Positions 23,482-31,780 of a stretch of DNA of 59,326 nt are shown in pieces. Source of the stretch: a virus; IMG/VR virus record IMGVR_UViG_3300035116_000031, positions 1 to 59,326 of that record; one strand, given 5' to 3'. How positions within the stretch are numbered: position 1 is the first letter of the stretch; the number at the start of each line of letters is the position of its first letter. Under the pieces are notes generated by a model. The model saw only the letters and a program-made list of their open reading frames with translations, was not told the origin of the DNA and did not search any database. The position numbers and the translations under genes were made by a program.

Positions 23482-23545
23482 CTATTTTGCAGCACCGGAG
23501 CGGCCCTTGGCTTTTTCGGTGGCCGGGACGCACACGATTTTGTTG

Positions 23546-23574
23546 TTGACTCGCGGCCCGCCCGTCGCTACGCT
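23546..23574 (+). promoter_or_regulatory. Promoter for the RuvC-like gene (leaderless transcript)
   Basis: TTGACT (23546-23551), 17-bp spacer, TACGCT (23569-23574), then six bases to ATG 23581. A start site ~7 nt after the -10 would fall at the ATG, matching the lack of a Shine-Dalgarno sequence. Confidence 0.55.
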
Positions 23575-23580
23575 CCTCTC

Positions 23581-24063
23581 ATGCTTGTCGCTGTCGACCC
23601 TGGACTGCACCACTGCGGTGTGTCGGTGTGGGACGGTACCGGCCGTCTCATAGACGCGCTACTGGTCAAGAACACCGTGGACATGCCGGGCCCGCTGAAC
23701 GCCCAGCCTATGGCGCGCGCCGTCGCTGCGGAGGTGGCGCTGTGCGACTGCGACCTGGTTATCGAGATCCCCCAGGTCTATTCGTTCGGCCACAGCAAAG
23801 GTAACCCGAACGATCTGATTGACCTCACTGCCGTCGCTGGGGCGTGCATGGGCCTCGCCGGCGGGGCGGTGTCGTATTACCTGCCCCGCCAGTGGAAGGG
23901 CCAGGTCCCCAAGGAGATCTCGCACGCGCGCGCCATGGCCTTGCTTACGGACGTGGAGAAGACCGCCATCCGGCTCTGTCGGCCCGCTGGCCTCTTCCAC
24001 AATGTTCTCGACGCCGTCGCTCTGGGCCTCTTCCACGTCAAGAAGATCGGGAGGCGCAAGTGA
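23581..24063 (+). CDS. RuvC-like Holliday-junction resolvase
   Basis: 160 aa. RNase-H-fold resolvase pattern: VAVDPGLHHCGVSVW with catalytic D6, LVIEIPQVY with E62, and HNVLDAVALGL with H140 and D144. Probably resolves recombination or replication branches before packaging. The only rightward transcription unit within the leftward early region; coupled to two small genes. Confidence 0.75.
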   Translation: MLVAVDPGLHHCGVSVWDGTGRLIDALLVKNTVDMPGPLNAQPMARAVAAEVALCDCDLVIEIPQVYSFGHSKGNPNDLIDLTAVAGACMGLAGGAVSYYLPRQWKGQVPKEISHARAMALLTDVEKTAIRLCRPAGLFHNVLDAVALGLFHVKKIGRRK

Positions 24064-24344
24064 GCAACCCCAAGAAAGCGGGCGTCCTGCGCGACGCCGT
24101 GTACAAGCTGCGCCGCATCCGCCGCGTGACGAAAGCCCAGTTCGCTCTCGACACCGACATCGGCCAGCTGGCCGTCGTCAGGTTTATGGGCCGCCCGATG
24201 GACGATGTCACCCGGGGCAAGATGGAGAAGTTCTGCGAGGACCGCCTGGCCGAGGAAGGTCACCTGGGCATTACCGTCGAGGCCACCTACCACGTGGGCT
24301 CCAAGACGGTCGAGTTTACAGCGCACGCGGAGGATAGACGATGA
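24060..24344 (+). CDS. Small basic protein downstream of RuvC
   Basis: 94 aa from GTG 24060 overlapping the RuvC stop. The N-terminal half is basic and helical (RDAVYKLRRIRRVTKAQFAL), the C-terminal half alpha/beta (GITVEATYHVGSKTVEF). Ends in ATGA overlap with the next gene. Function unknown. Confidence 0.55.
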   Translation: MSNPKKAGVLRDAVYKLRRIRRVTKAQFALDTDIGQLAVVRFMGRPMDDVTRGKMEKFCEDRLAEEGHLGITVEATYHVGSKTVEFTAHAEDRR

Positions 24345-24622
24345 GCAAAGCGAAGGAAGCAGCGCGGCCGGATGTGGAGGAAGCCCAGCACGTGCTGGAC
24401 GTCGCCTGCAACAGCGACTACTTCACCGAGTGGGTTTCGAAGAAGAACTCCCGCGGGACACACGCCGACTTGAGACAGGCCGCTTTGGACTTGCTCCAGG
24501 ACCAGTTCCCGAACGTGGACGTGCGCATCCGCCCGTACCAGAACTCGGATTGGGTGGACCTGGAGGTGGTGCCGGCGCGGCGAGCGGGTGAGGCCACCGC
24601 GACCGCGCCCCCGCAAGGATAG
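24341..24622 (+). CDS. Small paralogous-family protein (family A), + strand copy
   Basis: 93 aa. Family-A features: VLDVACNSDYFTEWV, then LDLLQDQFPNVDVRIRPYQ. It is the only family member on the + strand. Its 3' 200 bp overlap the convergent family-A gene ending at 24423, so two paralogs meet tail to tail. Confidence 0.6.
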   Translation: MSKAKEAARPDVEEAQHVLDVACNSDYFTEWVSKKNSRGTHADLRQAALDLLQDQFPNVDVRIRPYQNSDWVDLEVVPARRAGEATATAPPQG

Positions 24623-24881
24623 GCCGGCGCTCCGCTGCCCACTCCCTTGCCCGTCGCTGGCGTGGGCTTTCAAAATCAACCTGTATCCTAGCCCCGTTGA
24701 ACAGCATCTCCACCACCCAGCACCCCCGCCAGTCCTCGGGCCGCACGCTCAAAATCTGCATCTCCGGGTACTGGTCCCCGAACAGCTCATCCAGCTGGCA
24801 TGCGAGCCACGCGTTGCTCGTGTACTCCAAGCTGTCCGCGTAGCTGCGGATGATGTGCCCCACCTCCTCGAAGCGGCTCAC
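24423..24881 (-). CDS. Small paralogous-family protein (family A) with antisense-extended tail
   Basis: 152 aa from GTG 24881 (GTGA overlap with the PolA stop). The first ~85 residues carry the family pattern (VGHIIRSYADSLEYTSNAWL; LDELFGDQYPEMQILSVRP). The remaining ~65 residues are Pro/Arg/Ser-rich and are encoded antisense to the + strand paralog, apparently because no stop occurs after the normal domain end. The tail may be incidental. Confidence 0.55.
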   Translation of the reverse strand: MSRFEEVGHIIRSYADSLEYTSNAWLACQLDELFGDQYPEMQILSVRPEDWRGCWVVEMLFNGARIQVDFESPRQRRAREWAAERRPILAGARSRWPHPLAAPAPPPGPPNPSSGTGGCARPRSGTGPGASPKRPVSSRRVSRGSSSSKPTR

Positions 24882-26836
24882 GACGCCACCGCCACGTCGG
24901 CAACCCAGCGCACCTTCGTCTTCCCGCCCTCGGTGTACTTCTCCGGCCGCGACGGCACCAGCTTCCCGCCCACCTCGACAGCCTTGGCCCCCTTGTGCCA
25001 GCGCCGCATCAGCGCCGGGCCTGCCTTCACCGGGATGCCCTGCACCCACTCCCCCATCGACTCGCACATCACCTCGCCCAGGCGGCGGGCGGCGGCGTCG
25101 GCATCGGCCCAGGGTGGCACCTCCAAGCCGACCTCGTCGTGCATGAACAGCACGGGCCGGCAGCCGAACAGCGGCGAGCGCCCGGGGCGGCCGTCGTAGT
25201 AGTCCCCGAGGTAGCACTCCCACGCCAGGTTCCAAAGCGCCTCCTTGGCGCCATCGGCCGCGCGCCCTTGGAAGCGGGTGTTGCAGGCGGCGCAGAACTT
25301 CACGTCGCCGCGCACCCGCAGGGACCTCGACTGCACGATGGTGCCCGCGCCGTGTGGCCCCAGCATGCCCTTGATAATGCTGAAGTAACGTCGCATCTCC
25401 GGCCAAGACTTTTGCCAGGTGTCGTACAGGTCCTGCGCCATGCGCTTGGAGATGACCACGCCGAAGCCCGCAGCGTACTCACGGAACGTGTCGGGCACCA
25501 TGCCGCCCGGGAAGCCGAAGTTTGCAATCTTGCAGAGGTCGCGGTTCTTCTCCACCTCGACGTCGCCCTTCGCCCGTCGCGCCGCCACGTCGGCATAGGT
25601 GAGGCCCATCAGCTGCGCGCACATGGCCAGGTGCAGGTCCTCCCCGCGGCGCAGGGCGTCCGCCATGGCCGAGAAGCCACACAGCTCCTCACACTCCTTG
25701 GCCAGCGTGCGCAGCTCGAGGGTGTCGTAGTCGGCGAAGGCGTACAGCCACCCCGGACGGGGCACGAACGACTCGCGCACGCCGCCCTTCTTCGCTGGGG
25801 TCTGGATGGGTGGGTCCTTGGCGCTGGTGCGGCCCGTTTCCAAGAACGAGTCGTAGCGCGGGTTGAGCGGGTGGCGTGCGCCCGCCTCCATGTGCTTGAC
25901 CCAGTTCGCCAGGATGGTCTGGTTCTCGAGCCCCGCAGCGTAGATGAGCAGCTCGCGGTGGTTGGTGTTGCCGCACGTCTCCTCGTCGCACTTCGGCTTA
26001 CCCGTCGGCGTGCGGGGCACTTCCTTGCCGGCGGCGGTGTACCAGGCCTCGACCGCGGCGCCGATTTTCTTCATGTCCCGGCTACCGTCGGGCCGCATGA
26101 AGCCCACCTTCACCAGCTCCTTGACCACCTCGGCGCGCTCAGCTTGCAGCGCCCCCACCAGGTTGGCCACGTAGGCGCCATCGGTGCGCAGCCCGTGGAC
26201 GCTCATGAGGTGCAGCGCCCAGGCGGCGCGGTTCTGGTGTGCCTCGTCGGCCAGCGGTGGCACCTTCAGGCGGGCCCAGACGGCGCGCGGGTCGTTGATG
26301 TAGGCCTCCTGGCGGGTGCACACCTCTTCCGTCTTGACGGCGTCCTTGAGGGCGTACTCCACTGCTTCGGCGGGGTACGCTGAGACGGGCAGGCCGTCGA
26401 ACAGGTGGTAGTCCAGGCGCGGGGTGGCTGCCTTCTCGAGGTGCTCGTTCAGCCAATACTCGGACAGCGCCGCCAGATTGTACGTCGCCGGCACCACCTT
26501 CCCGCCGCTGCGGCGAAACTTGCGCTCCCCGCGCGCAACGTCAATCATCTTCTGGCGCAGCTGCACGTCCACCACGCGCCCGTCGCGGTAGGCCTCGAAG
26601 ATGGGGCGTAGCAGGCGCGGGTCCTCCGCCGCCAGCACTGCCATGTCGTAGGGGGTGTTCGCCCCGACCAGGCGCACGGTCGGGTCGGGGATGGTTTTGT
26701 GGGCCCAGGCCAGCGCATCTTTCCGGTCCATCAAAGCCGAACGCCCCGCCTGGCTCGTCGATAGACAAACCAGGCGGGGCGTCAGCTGACCGGGCTTGAT
26801 GCGGTGGGTTTCAGTGTCGAAAGCCACCGTGTACAT
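24878..26836 (-). CDS. polA: DNA polymerase I family replicative polymerase
   Basis: 652 aa. The N-terminal 3'-5' exonuclease begins VAFDTETHRI (Exo I, D7/E9). The polymerase domain has motif A FADYDTLELR (~365), motif B KIANFGFPGG (~436) and motif C LFMHDEVGLE (~563). The NFGFPGG form differs from bacterial NFGLIYG but is frequent in phage PolA proteins. A zinc-like CAACNTRF lies near 510. With the primase-helicase at 39694-42324 it should form the phage replisome. Confidence 0.85.
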   Translation of the reverse strand: MYTVAFDTETHRIKPGQLTPRLVCLSTSQAGRSALMDRKDALAWAHKTIPDPTVRLVGANTPYDMAVLAAEDPRLLRPIFEAYRDGRVVDVQLRQKMIDVARGERKFRRSGGKVVPATYNLAALSEYWLNEHLEKAATPRLDYHLFDGLPVSAYPAEAVEYALKDAVKTEEVCTRQEAYINDPRAVWARLKVPPLADEAHQNRAAWALHLMSVHGLRTDGAYVANLVGALQAERAEVVKELVKVGFMRPDGSRDMKKIGAAVEAWYTAAGKEVPRTPTGKPKCDEETCGNTNHRELLIYAAGLENQTILANWVKHMEAGARHPLNPRYDSFLETGRTSAKDPPIQTPAKKGGVRESFVPRPGWLYAFADYDTLELRTLAKECEELCGFSAMADALRRGEDLHLAMCAQLMGLTYADVAARRAKGDVEVEKNRDLCKIANFGFPGGMVPDTFREYAAGFGVVISKRMAQDLYDTWQKSWPEMRRYFSIIKGMLGPHGAGTIVQSRSLRVRGDVKFCAACNTRFQGRAADGAKEALWNLAWECYLGDYYDGRPGRSPLFGCRPVLFMHDEVGLEVPPWADADAAARRLGEVMCESMGEWVQGIPVKAGPALMRRWHKGAKAVEVGGKLVPSRPEKYTEGGKTKVRWVADVAVAS

Positions 26837-26837
26837 C

Positions 26838-27188
26838 TCAGCCCTCCTTCGTGTCCAGGCGCGCGGCCGACGCGGCGTGCGAGTACCCCCGCGGGTACCG
26901 CAAGGCCAGCTTCATCGCGTTGATTTCCAGCAGCTCCTCGAGCGTCCACCCGTACGAGCGGGCGAGCCGCACCAGGTACCACAGGACGTCGCCCATCTCC
27001 TTGGCGACGTCCCCCGCCAGCGCCGGCCGGCCGTGGTAGACCTCTTTCTTGACCAGCTCGGCCACCTCACCCGCCTCGCCACACAGGCCCAGGGCGTAGT
27101 ATTCGCGCTCCTGGGGGCCGTTGGGCTCGGTCTGCTCGGTGGCCTCCAGGTACGCCCTGGTGAGCGCTCCGTTGGCGTTGGTGCCCAT
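26838..27188 (-). CDS. MazG-like nucleotide pyrophosphohydrolase
   Basis: 116 aa. All-alpha NTP-PPase motif: GEAGEVAELVKKE with E38, E41 and E44, then KEMGDVLWYLVRL with E64 and D67. ATG 27188 overlaps the upstream stop (TGATG). It may remove unwanted (d)NTPs or lower an alarmone signal; substrate unknown. Confidence 0.75.
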   Translation of the reverse strand: MGTNANGALTRAYLEATEQTEPNGPQEREYYALGLCGEAGEVAELVKKEVYHGRPALAGDVAKEMGDVLWYLVRLARSYGWTLEELLEINAMKLALRYPRGYSHAASAARLDTKEG

Positions 27189-27811
27189 CACTGGCCTCGT
27201 CCGCGACGGGTGAACGCCTTGGCCAGCGACTGCTCCAGCGGGCACATCTGGCAGTGGGGGTCGTTGCAACGCGTCAGCTGCTCGGTCTCGGGCGCCGGGG
27301 TCGGCACCTTCAGCGGCTCGCCCGTGCGAAACCACTGCTCCTCGTCGGGCGTGAAGGCCTGCGCCAGCGGCCCGTCGGGCTCGGTGATGGGCAGCTCCAG
27401 CTGCGCGTCCGCGGCCTCCGAGACGGGCGGCGTGGCCGTGTACTGCGGCTCCGGCGCAGGACGGTTGTCCAGCTCTCCGGGCAGCCTGCCCGCCTCGATG
27501 GCGGCGAGGGTCTGCATGTAGCCGAAGGCGTTCCACGCGATGGCGGCGGCGTGGTCCTCCTCGGGCTCGCCCGCCACCAGGCAGTTCACGTGTCGCATCA
27601 TGCTGTCGATGTAGCGCATGAGGGGCTGACCCTTCTCCCAATTGCGGTCGCCGTACTTGGCAGCGCCGCGCTCGTAGAGGCCCGCCAGGCGCCGCAGCGG
27701 CTCGGTGGGGATGAGGTCGTAGCGCCCCTTGCCCGTCGGCAGGTCACGAACCGAGCCGGTGCCGAATTCTTGCCGCGCGCCACTGTCTTTGGTCACGTAT
27801 TCTTTGCTCAC
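27188..27811 (-). CDS. dATP/dGTP diphosphohydrolase-like protein (MazZ/DUF5664 type)
   Basis: 207 aa from GTG 27811 (RBS AAAGGAG). N-terminal domain: KGRYDLIPTEPLRRLAGLYE, 'GAAKYGDRNWEKGQPLMRYI', 'HVNCLVAGEPEEDHAAAIAW', the pattern of the dGTP/dATP diphosphohydrolase N-terminal family that includes MazZ. The C-terminal ~80 residues are Pro/Glu-rich and end with a Cys cluster (RCNDPHCQMC). MazZ acts in 2-aminoadenine phages, but no PurZ is visible, so general dNTP control is more likely. Confidence 0.7.
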   Translation of the reverse strand: MSKEYVTKDSGARQEFGTGSVRDLPTGKGRYDLIPTEPLRRLAGLYERGAAKYGDRNWEKGQPLMRYIDSMMRHVNCLVAGEPEEDHAAAIAWNAFGYMQTLAAIEAGRLPGELDNRPAPEPQYTATPPVSEAADAQLELPITEPDGPLAQAFTPDEEQWFRTGEPLKVPTPAPETEQLTRCNDPHCQMCPLEQSLAKAFTRRGRGQ

Positions 27812-27833
27812 GACGTCTCCTTTGCTGTGGACA

Positions 27834-27869
27834 AGCAAAGGGCCCGGACGGTGGTTGGCCGCCGGGCCC
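27834..27869 (-). terminator. Hairpin terminator
   Basis: 8-bp stem GGGCCCGG / CCGGGCCC (27840-27847 and 27862-27869), 14-nt loop, followed on the - strand by TTTGCTT. Between the OB-like gene ending at 27897 and the GTG at 27811; the short T-run suggests partial termination. Confidence 0.5.
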
Positions 27870-27896
27870 CTTGGCTCCCCTGGTGGGTGGTGCGGG

Positions 27897-28331
27897 TTAC
27901 GCGGTGGGCTCCTCGTCGGCCTGCCACGTCACCTTCGTGAAGTCGCTGCCCGACTTGGTCTTGATGTTGCTCGCGCTCACCTTCATGACCGTGTCACGCA
28001 GCGGGTTGCCCGCGCTCACAATGAGCTCGATGGCCTTGGCCGTGACTTCCTTCGGCTGCACACCGTTGGCCGCCGCAGCGAAGGACTTGATGTTGCCCAG
28101 CGCCGGCTCTTTGTCCAGCTTGACGACCCAGCTGCACACGGTGCCCTTGGGGAGCGCCGCCTCGCTCGACTCGAGCAGCTCGCACTCCACGACGAAGGTG
28201 CCCACGCCCTTGCGGTCCTTGAGGGCCTTCACCGACAGGATGCGGGCCTTGTACGCTCCCGGCTTGAAGTAGACGCCACCCTCGGAAACCCGCGCGCCTT
28301 CGATGCCATCAAAGCTGACCGAATTATCCAT
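27897..28331 (-). CDS. OB-like ssDNA-binding protein candidate
   Basis: 144 aa, RBS GGAGAG. Beta-barrel pattern: FKPGAYKARILSVKALKDRK, 'VGTFVVECELLESSE', 'WVVKLDKEPALGNIKSFAAA', acidic C-terminus (ADEEPTA). This resembles phage DUF669/SSB-like proteins encoded near recombination and replication genes. An ssDNA-binding role is inferred. Confidence 0.6.
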   Translation of the reverse strand: MDNSVSFDGIEGARVSEGGVYFKPGAYKARILSVKALKDRKGVGTFVVECELLESSEAALPKGTVCSWVVKLDKEPALGNIKSFAAAANGVQPKEVTAKAIELIVSAGNPLRDTVMKVSASNIKTKSGSDFTKVTWQADEEPTA

Positions 28332-28356
28332 GTTCGCTCTCCTTGTCCTTCGTTCG

Positions 28357-28707
28357 TTAGTTTCCCGAGGCGCCGCCCATCGGCGTCCCGCGGTAGGTCT
28401 CGTTGCCGTCTTTGTCGCACAGGACCAGGGTCGGCTGGCCCGGGGGCACCGCCATGCACACCTCGGTCGCCTCGCCCTGGGCTTGGTTGCGCTTGTGGAT
28501 GAAGGCGGTGCTGGTGCCCCACGGGCAGGTCACCGCCATGCAGATGGCCGGGCGGCCGCACGCGGGGCAGGCCTCCACGGTACGGGTCAGGAGGATGGCC
28601 TCCACGCCGATTTCGTTCTGGGTGTAGTCGGTGTCGGGCTGGATGTCGAGTTCGCGGCGCTGCCAGATGTACTCGGGGCCGTCGACGACCTGAATGGAAT
28701 CGCTCAT
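28357..28707 (-). CDS. Hypothetical protein with Cys site
   Basis: 116 aa from ATG 28707 (RBS AAAGGGTG). It has ACPACGRPAICMAVTC, a probable zinc or redox Cys cluster, followed by 'VCMAVPPGQPTLVLCDKDGN'. Overlaps the upstream stop by 4 nt. No family recognised. Confidence 0.5.
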   Translation of the reverse strand: MSDSIQVVDGPEYIWQRRELDIQPDTDYTQNEIGVEAILLTRTVEACPACGRPAICMAVTCPWGTSTAFIHKRNQAQGEATEVCMAVPPGQPTLVLCDKDGNETYRGTPMGGASGN

Positions 28708-29072
28708 TTGCTCACCCTTTGCTTTCTGGCACCCTTGCGGGCAGCCATACGCTGCGCCAATACGTTGCGTTGCTTGAGTGCAACCTGGTGTTTTTCCAGG
28801 GGGCTTTCCTGCAGGGTGCGCACCCGTGGCCGCGCAGCCGGGCGGTTTTCCAGGGCCCACGCGCGGCACCGCTCACGGTTGCGCTCGGCCTCCAGCTTGT
28901 GTGCCTGTGGGTCGCGCAGGCGGCGGCGAGCACGCCAGTCCTTCACGCGCTCTGCCACCTTCACCTTCTCGTACGCCAGGCGGCGGTTCATGACGGTGTC
29001 GATTTCACTGTCTTGGTCGTCAGCCAGGCGGCCAAATTCCTCCGCCACTTCGCTCTCCAGGTCAGACCACAT
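28704..29072 (-). CDS. Basic helical protein
   Basis: 122 aa, RBS GGAGGAG. Starts acidic (SDLESEVAEEFGRLADDQDS), then is Arg/Lys-rich and helical to the end (KDWRARRRLRDPQAHKLEAE). DNA or RNA binding is likely from charge. Overlaps the helicase stop by 11 nt, suggesting a functional link. Confidence 0.5.
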   Translation of the reverse strand: MWSDLESEVAEEFGRLADDQDSEIDTVMNRRLAYEKVKVAERVKDWRARRRLRDPQAHKLEAERNRERCRAWALENRPAARPRVRTLQESPLEKHQVALKQRNVLAQRMAARKGARKQRVSK

Positions 29073-30783
29073 CGTCTCCTCCTTTTCCCATCGATTTGCT
29101 TGCCATCAACAGCTTCTGCGGCTGCTTGAAATTCTCCAGGGCGTACTCAGCGTCGAGGTGCGCCTGCTTCCACGCTGCCCAGCTGGCGCCGCTCGGCATC
29201 ACCAGGTCCACGTACACCTCGTCGTGGGTCTGCCCCTGGCGGTGCGTGCGCCCTAGCAGCTGCTCCCACACCTGCCCGTTGCCGGGGCACTGCAGGACCA
29301 GGTTCCACCAGTACCTTTGCAGGTTTAGCGAGCGGTGGAACGCCTGGATGCTGCACGCCACCACCGGCGCGCGGCACGCCTTCAGCGCGCGGGTGTCGCC
29401 ACCGAAGAAAGCGGGTATGCCAGCGGCGGCCAGCGCCTCGCCCATGCAGTCGTTGGCGAACCACACGATGCCCTGCTCGCCATTGGCGCGGCGGGTGGCG
29501 GCCCAATCGGCGGCGAAAGCCACCAGGTACGTGGAGGTCCAGTCCACCACCGTGGGGGGCTGCGGGCGGTCGCGCACGGCGTCCCAGGCCTGCCACGCGG
29601 CAAGGCCACCGTCCCACTTACCCGTCTTCGCCGCCTCTTCCAACAGCGACGGCGAGTCCATGCCGGGCCGGTTATTGTAGCGGAGGTAGGCGCGGACGGC
29701 GCCGAACCACCCGCTTCGGGCGGCCACCCACTCCTCGTCCACGACGCCGCCGGGCCAGTCCCACCGCAGGTAGTAGCCCTGGGCCAGCTGGCGCTCGGCG
29801 GCCGAGACGGCCATGGCCTGGTCGAACAGCTCCTCGCCCACCCGCCATTCGCCGCGCAGGGTCGCCAGGGCGTCTTTCACCGCCTGGGGCTGGGGCACAT
29901 CCACCCGGCGGATGTAGAGCGCCGCAGAGCACGAGCCGGCGGTCGTAATCACCACGCCTGTGGTCTCGGACAGCCGGCGCTGGAAGGCCGAGCGCACGTC
30001 CTCTCCGGGGTTACACCACGCGGCCAGGGCCCCGGCTGGCGCGCGGTCCTCGCCCGCATCCAGCGTGGCGCTCCAGGCCAACAGCTCCCGGTAGGCGAAC
30101 GGGACGGGCGAGCCGCTGCGCAGCGCCCACTCGCAGAAGTGGGCGTAGTCGAAGATGGAGCGGGTGGTCAACGTGCCCGACAGGAAGCAGAAGCGCACCC
30201 GCGGCCGCGCCACAACGAAGCGCTCGAAGCGCCGGCTGCGCGCCGAGGTCTTGTCGCGGAGGCAGTGGGCCTCGTCGCATATGACCAGGTCCAGGTCGGG
30301 GTCGCAGAACAGCACGTCCGCGTCGGAGTCGGTGCTCAGCGACTCGTACGTCTCGATGCGCAGGCGTTCCAGTGGGAGCTCAAAATGGGCGCTGTAGTAC
30401 GGGATGTCCTCGTTGAGGAGCTGCTCCTTCACCGTCGCCGGCACCAGCAACAGCGCGCGCCTGGAGCGCATCACGTCGGGCAAGAGCAGCGTCGTTAGGG
30501 TCTTCCCGCTGCCCACCGCGGCGCTGGCCACCAAGCCCCCGTGCCCGGCGCGCGCTGCGGCCGCTTCCCACAGCATCGCGTTCTGTATGGGCCGCAGCCC
30601 CAGCGTGCCACCCGGACGCGCGTACAGCGGCGTCAGGTCGGGCACGGCCCCAGGGTCCAGCACCCGGCGTGGAAGGCGCTCGATGCGCTCCACCTCGTCG
30701 GTGCGCTGGGGCCCCTGGGGCATCCAGTCGGGTCGCGGCGGGGGAGGTGCCCCGAGCGCCGCGTAGAAGGCGTCGTCACTCAT
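29062..30783 (-). CDS. SF2 (SNF2/DEAD-type) helicase/translocase
   Basis: 573 aa from ATG 30783 (8-nt overlap with the upstream stop). Motif I SAAVGSGKTLTTLLL (~90), motif II ICDEAHCLRD (~170), motif III-like FLSGTLTTRS, motif VI LGRTHRQGQ (~510). SNF2-like ATPases of phages remodel DNA-protein complexes or act in replication restart/recombination. It lies between small unknown genes. Confidence 0.8.
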   Translation of the reverse strand: MSDDAFYAALGAPPPPRPDWMPQGPQRTDEVERIERLPRRVLDPGAVPDLTPLYARPGGTLGLRPIQNAMLWEAAAARAGHGGLVASAAVGSGKTLTTLLLPDVMRSRRALLLVPATVKEQLLNEDIPYYSAHFELPLERLRIETYESLSTDSDADVLFCDPDLDLVICDEAHCLRDKTSARSRRFERFVVARPRVRFCFLSGTLTTRSIFDYAHFCEWALRSGSPVPFAYRELLAWSATLDAGEDRAPAGALAAWCNPGEDVRSAFQRRLSETTGVVITTAGSCSAALYIRRVDVPQPQAVKDALATLRGEWRVGEELFDQAMAVSAAERQLAQGYYLRWDWPGGVVDEEWVAARSGWFGAVRAYLRYNNRPGMDSPSLLEEAAKTGKWDGGLAAWQAWDAVRDRPQPPTVVDWTSTYLVAFAADWAATRRANGEQGIVWFANDCMGEALAAAGIPAFFGGDTRALKACRAPVVACSIQAFHRSLNLQRYWWNLVLQCPGNGQVWEQLLGRTHRQGQTHDEVYVDLVMPSGASWAAWKQAHLDAEYALENFKQPQKLLMASKSMGKGGDDVV

Positions 30784-31105
30784 CAAACGCACCCAGCTCC
30801 CACGGGCGCCAGAACACGTTCTGCAGTGGCTTCAGCCGGACCCACTGGCCGGGCCGCACGTCGAAGTGGTACTTCTGCCCGAACAGGTCCTCCAGCGCGG
30901 CCACCAGGCGCGCACGCTCCTCGCGGGCGATGTTGCGCGCCCCCGTGTGGCCGCCCGCCGCCAGGTGAATCAGGTTCTCGGTGTCGGCGACGGCCATCTG
31001 CATCGGGTTGCTGTGCATGTCAGCCGTCGGCCCGAAGTACCCCTCTTTGTAGGCCAGCCACACCACCTGCTCTATCTCGTCCTGGCTCTCTTCAGCTTTG
31101 CTCAT
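30776..31105 (-). CDS. Small paralogous-family protein (family A)
   Basis: 109 aa from ATG 31105 (ATGA overlap). Family features: EIEQVVWLAYKEGYFGP and LVAALEDLFGQKYHFDVRPG, with a central insertion (HLAAGGHTGARNIA). Coupled to the helicase gene. Function unknown. Confidence 0.6.
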   Translation of the reverse strand: MSKAEESQDEIEQVVWLAYKEGYFGPTADMHSNPMQMAVADTENLIHLAAGGHTGARNIAREERARLVAALEDLFGQKYHFDVRPGQWVRLKPLQNVFWRPWELGAFDE

Positions 31106-31356
31106 GGGCTCGGCTCCGGCTCGGTCTTGCACGTGTCGTCCAGGTGGCGTTGCAGGGCGTCGTACTCGGCCGGGTGGTCGAGCTCGATGTGGTAGGACAG
31201 CAGGTCAAAACCGCTGACACGCCGCCCCCCATCGCGCGTGACCCAGACCGGGCGGTCCCAGTCCGGGCAGAAGCGGCACCTCACGCGGCGGACCGTCTGC
31301 GTTTGCAGCATCTCCACCGTCGGTGTCCCTCGTCTCCGTCTAACAGGTCGTCTCAC
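31102..31356 (-). CDS. Small C2H2-like zinc protein
   Basis: 84 aa from GTG 31356 (GTGA overlap). A very basic N-terminus (RRPVRRRRG) precedes CRFCPDWDRP and LLSYHIELDHP, spaced as CxxC...HxxxxH. Likely nucleic-acid binding. Coupled to neighbours on both sides. Confidence 0.55.
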   Translation of the reverse strand: MRRPVRRRRGTPTVEMLQTQTVRRVRCRFCPDWDRPVWVTRDGGRRVSGFDLLSYHIELDHPAEYDALQRHLDDTCKTEPEPSP

Positions 31357-31505
31357 GGGTGCATCTCCAGCGCGCGCTCGAGCGACCGGGCCAGAGCGTT
31401 CCACGCGTGATTGATGGAGGCCCACCCGTCCCCGCTACGGGCAGGCCTCCATCCAATGAACAGCGCACGGACGACCATGCGCGGTATGCGGGGCAATCGA
31501 CGCAT
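31353..31505 (-). CDS. Small basic protein
   Basis: 50 aa; ATG 31505 overlaps the upstream stop (TGATG) and its own stop overlaps the next GTG. Arg-rich N-terminus (RRLPRIPRMVVRALFIGW) and a helical end (NALARSLERALEMHP). The double coupling supports translation. Confidence 0.45.
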   Translation of the reverse strand: MRRLPRIPRMVVRALFIGWRPARSGDGWASINHAWNALARSLERALEMHP

Positions 31506-31780
31506 CACCGGGCAACCACGTACAGGTGGTCCGACAGCTCGCTGACGGTGCCGGCGCCTATGACTCCACCGCTCCAGAAAAGCCTGTACCCTCGGATGCT
31601 GCCCCCGCGGCCTCGGGGTTCAAAGTACACCGTGAATTCACCCATCAGCACGTCCTCGAGGTCGGCCTTGATGAGCGGCCACTCCTCGTCGGTGATGCCC
31701 CTGATGTCCCACCGGCGGGCCAGGTCGCTCCCGGACAGGTAGCGGGCCAGCACCTCGCGCGCTTCTTCCACGGCCATCAT
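31505..31780 (-). CDS. Small paralogous protein (family B-like N-terminus)
   Basis: 91 aa from ATG 31780 (ATGA overlap with the protease stop). The start VEEAREVLARYLSGSDL matches the N-termini of the proteins at 37272 and 37574; the middle DLEDVLMGEFTVYFEP resembles the family-A core. It appears to link the two families. Confidence 0.55.
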   Translation of the reverse strand: MMAVEEAREVLARYLSGSDLARRWDIRGITDEEWPLIKADLEDVLMGEFTVYFEPRGRGGSIRGYRLFWSGGVIGAGTVSELSDHLYVVAR

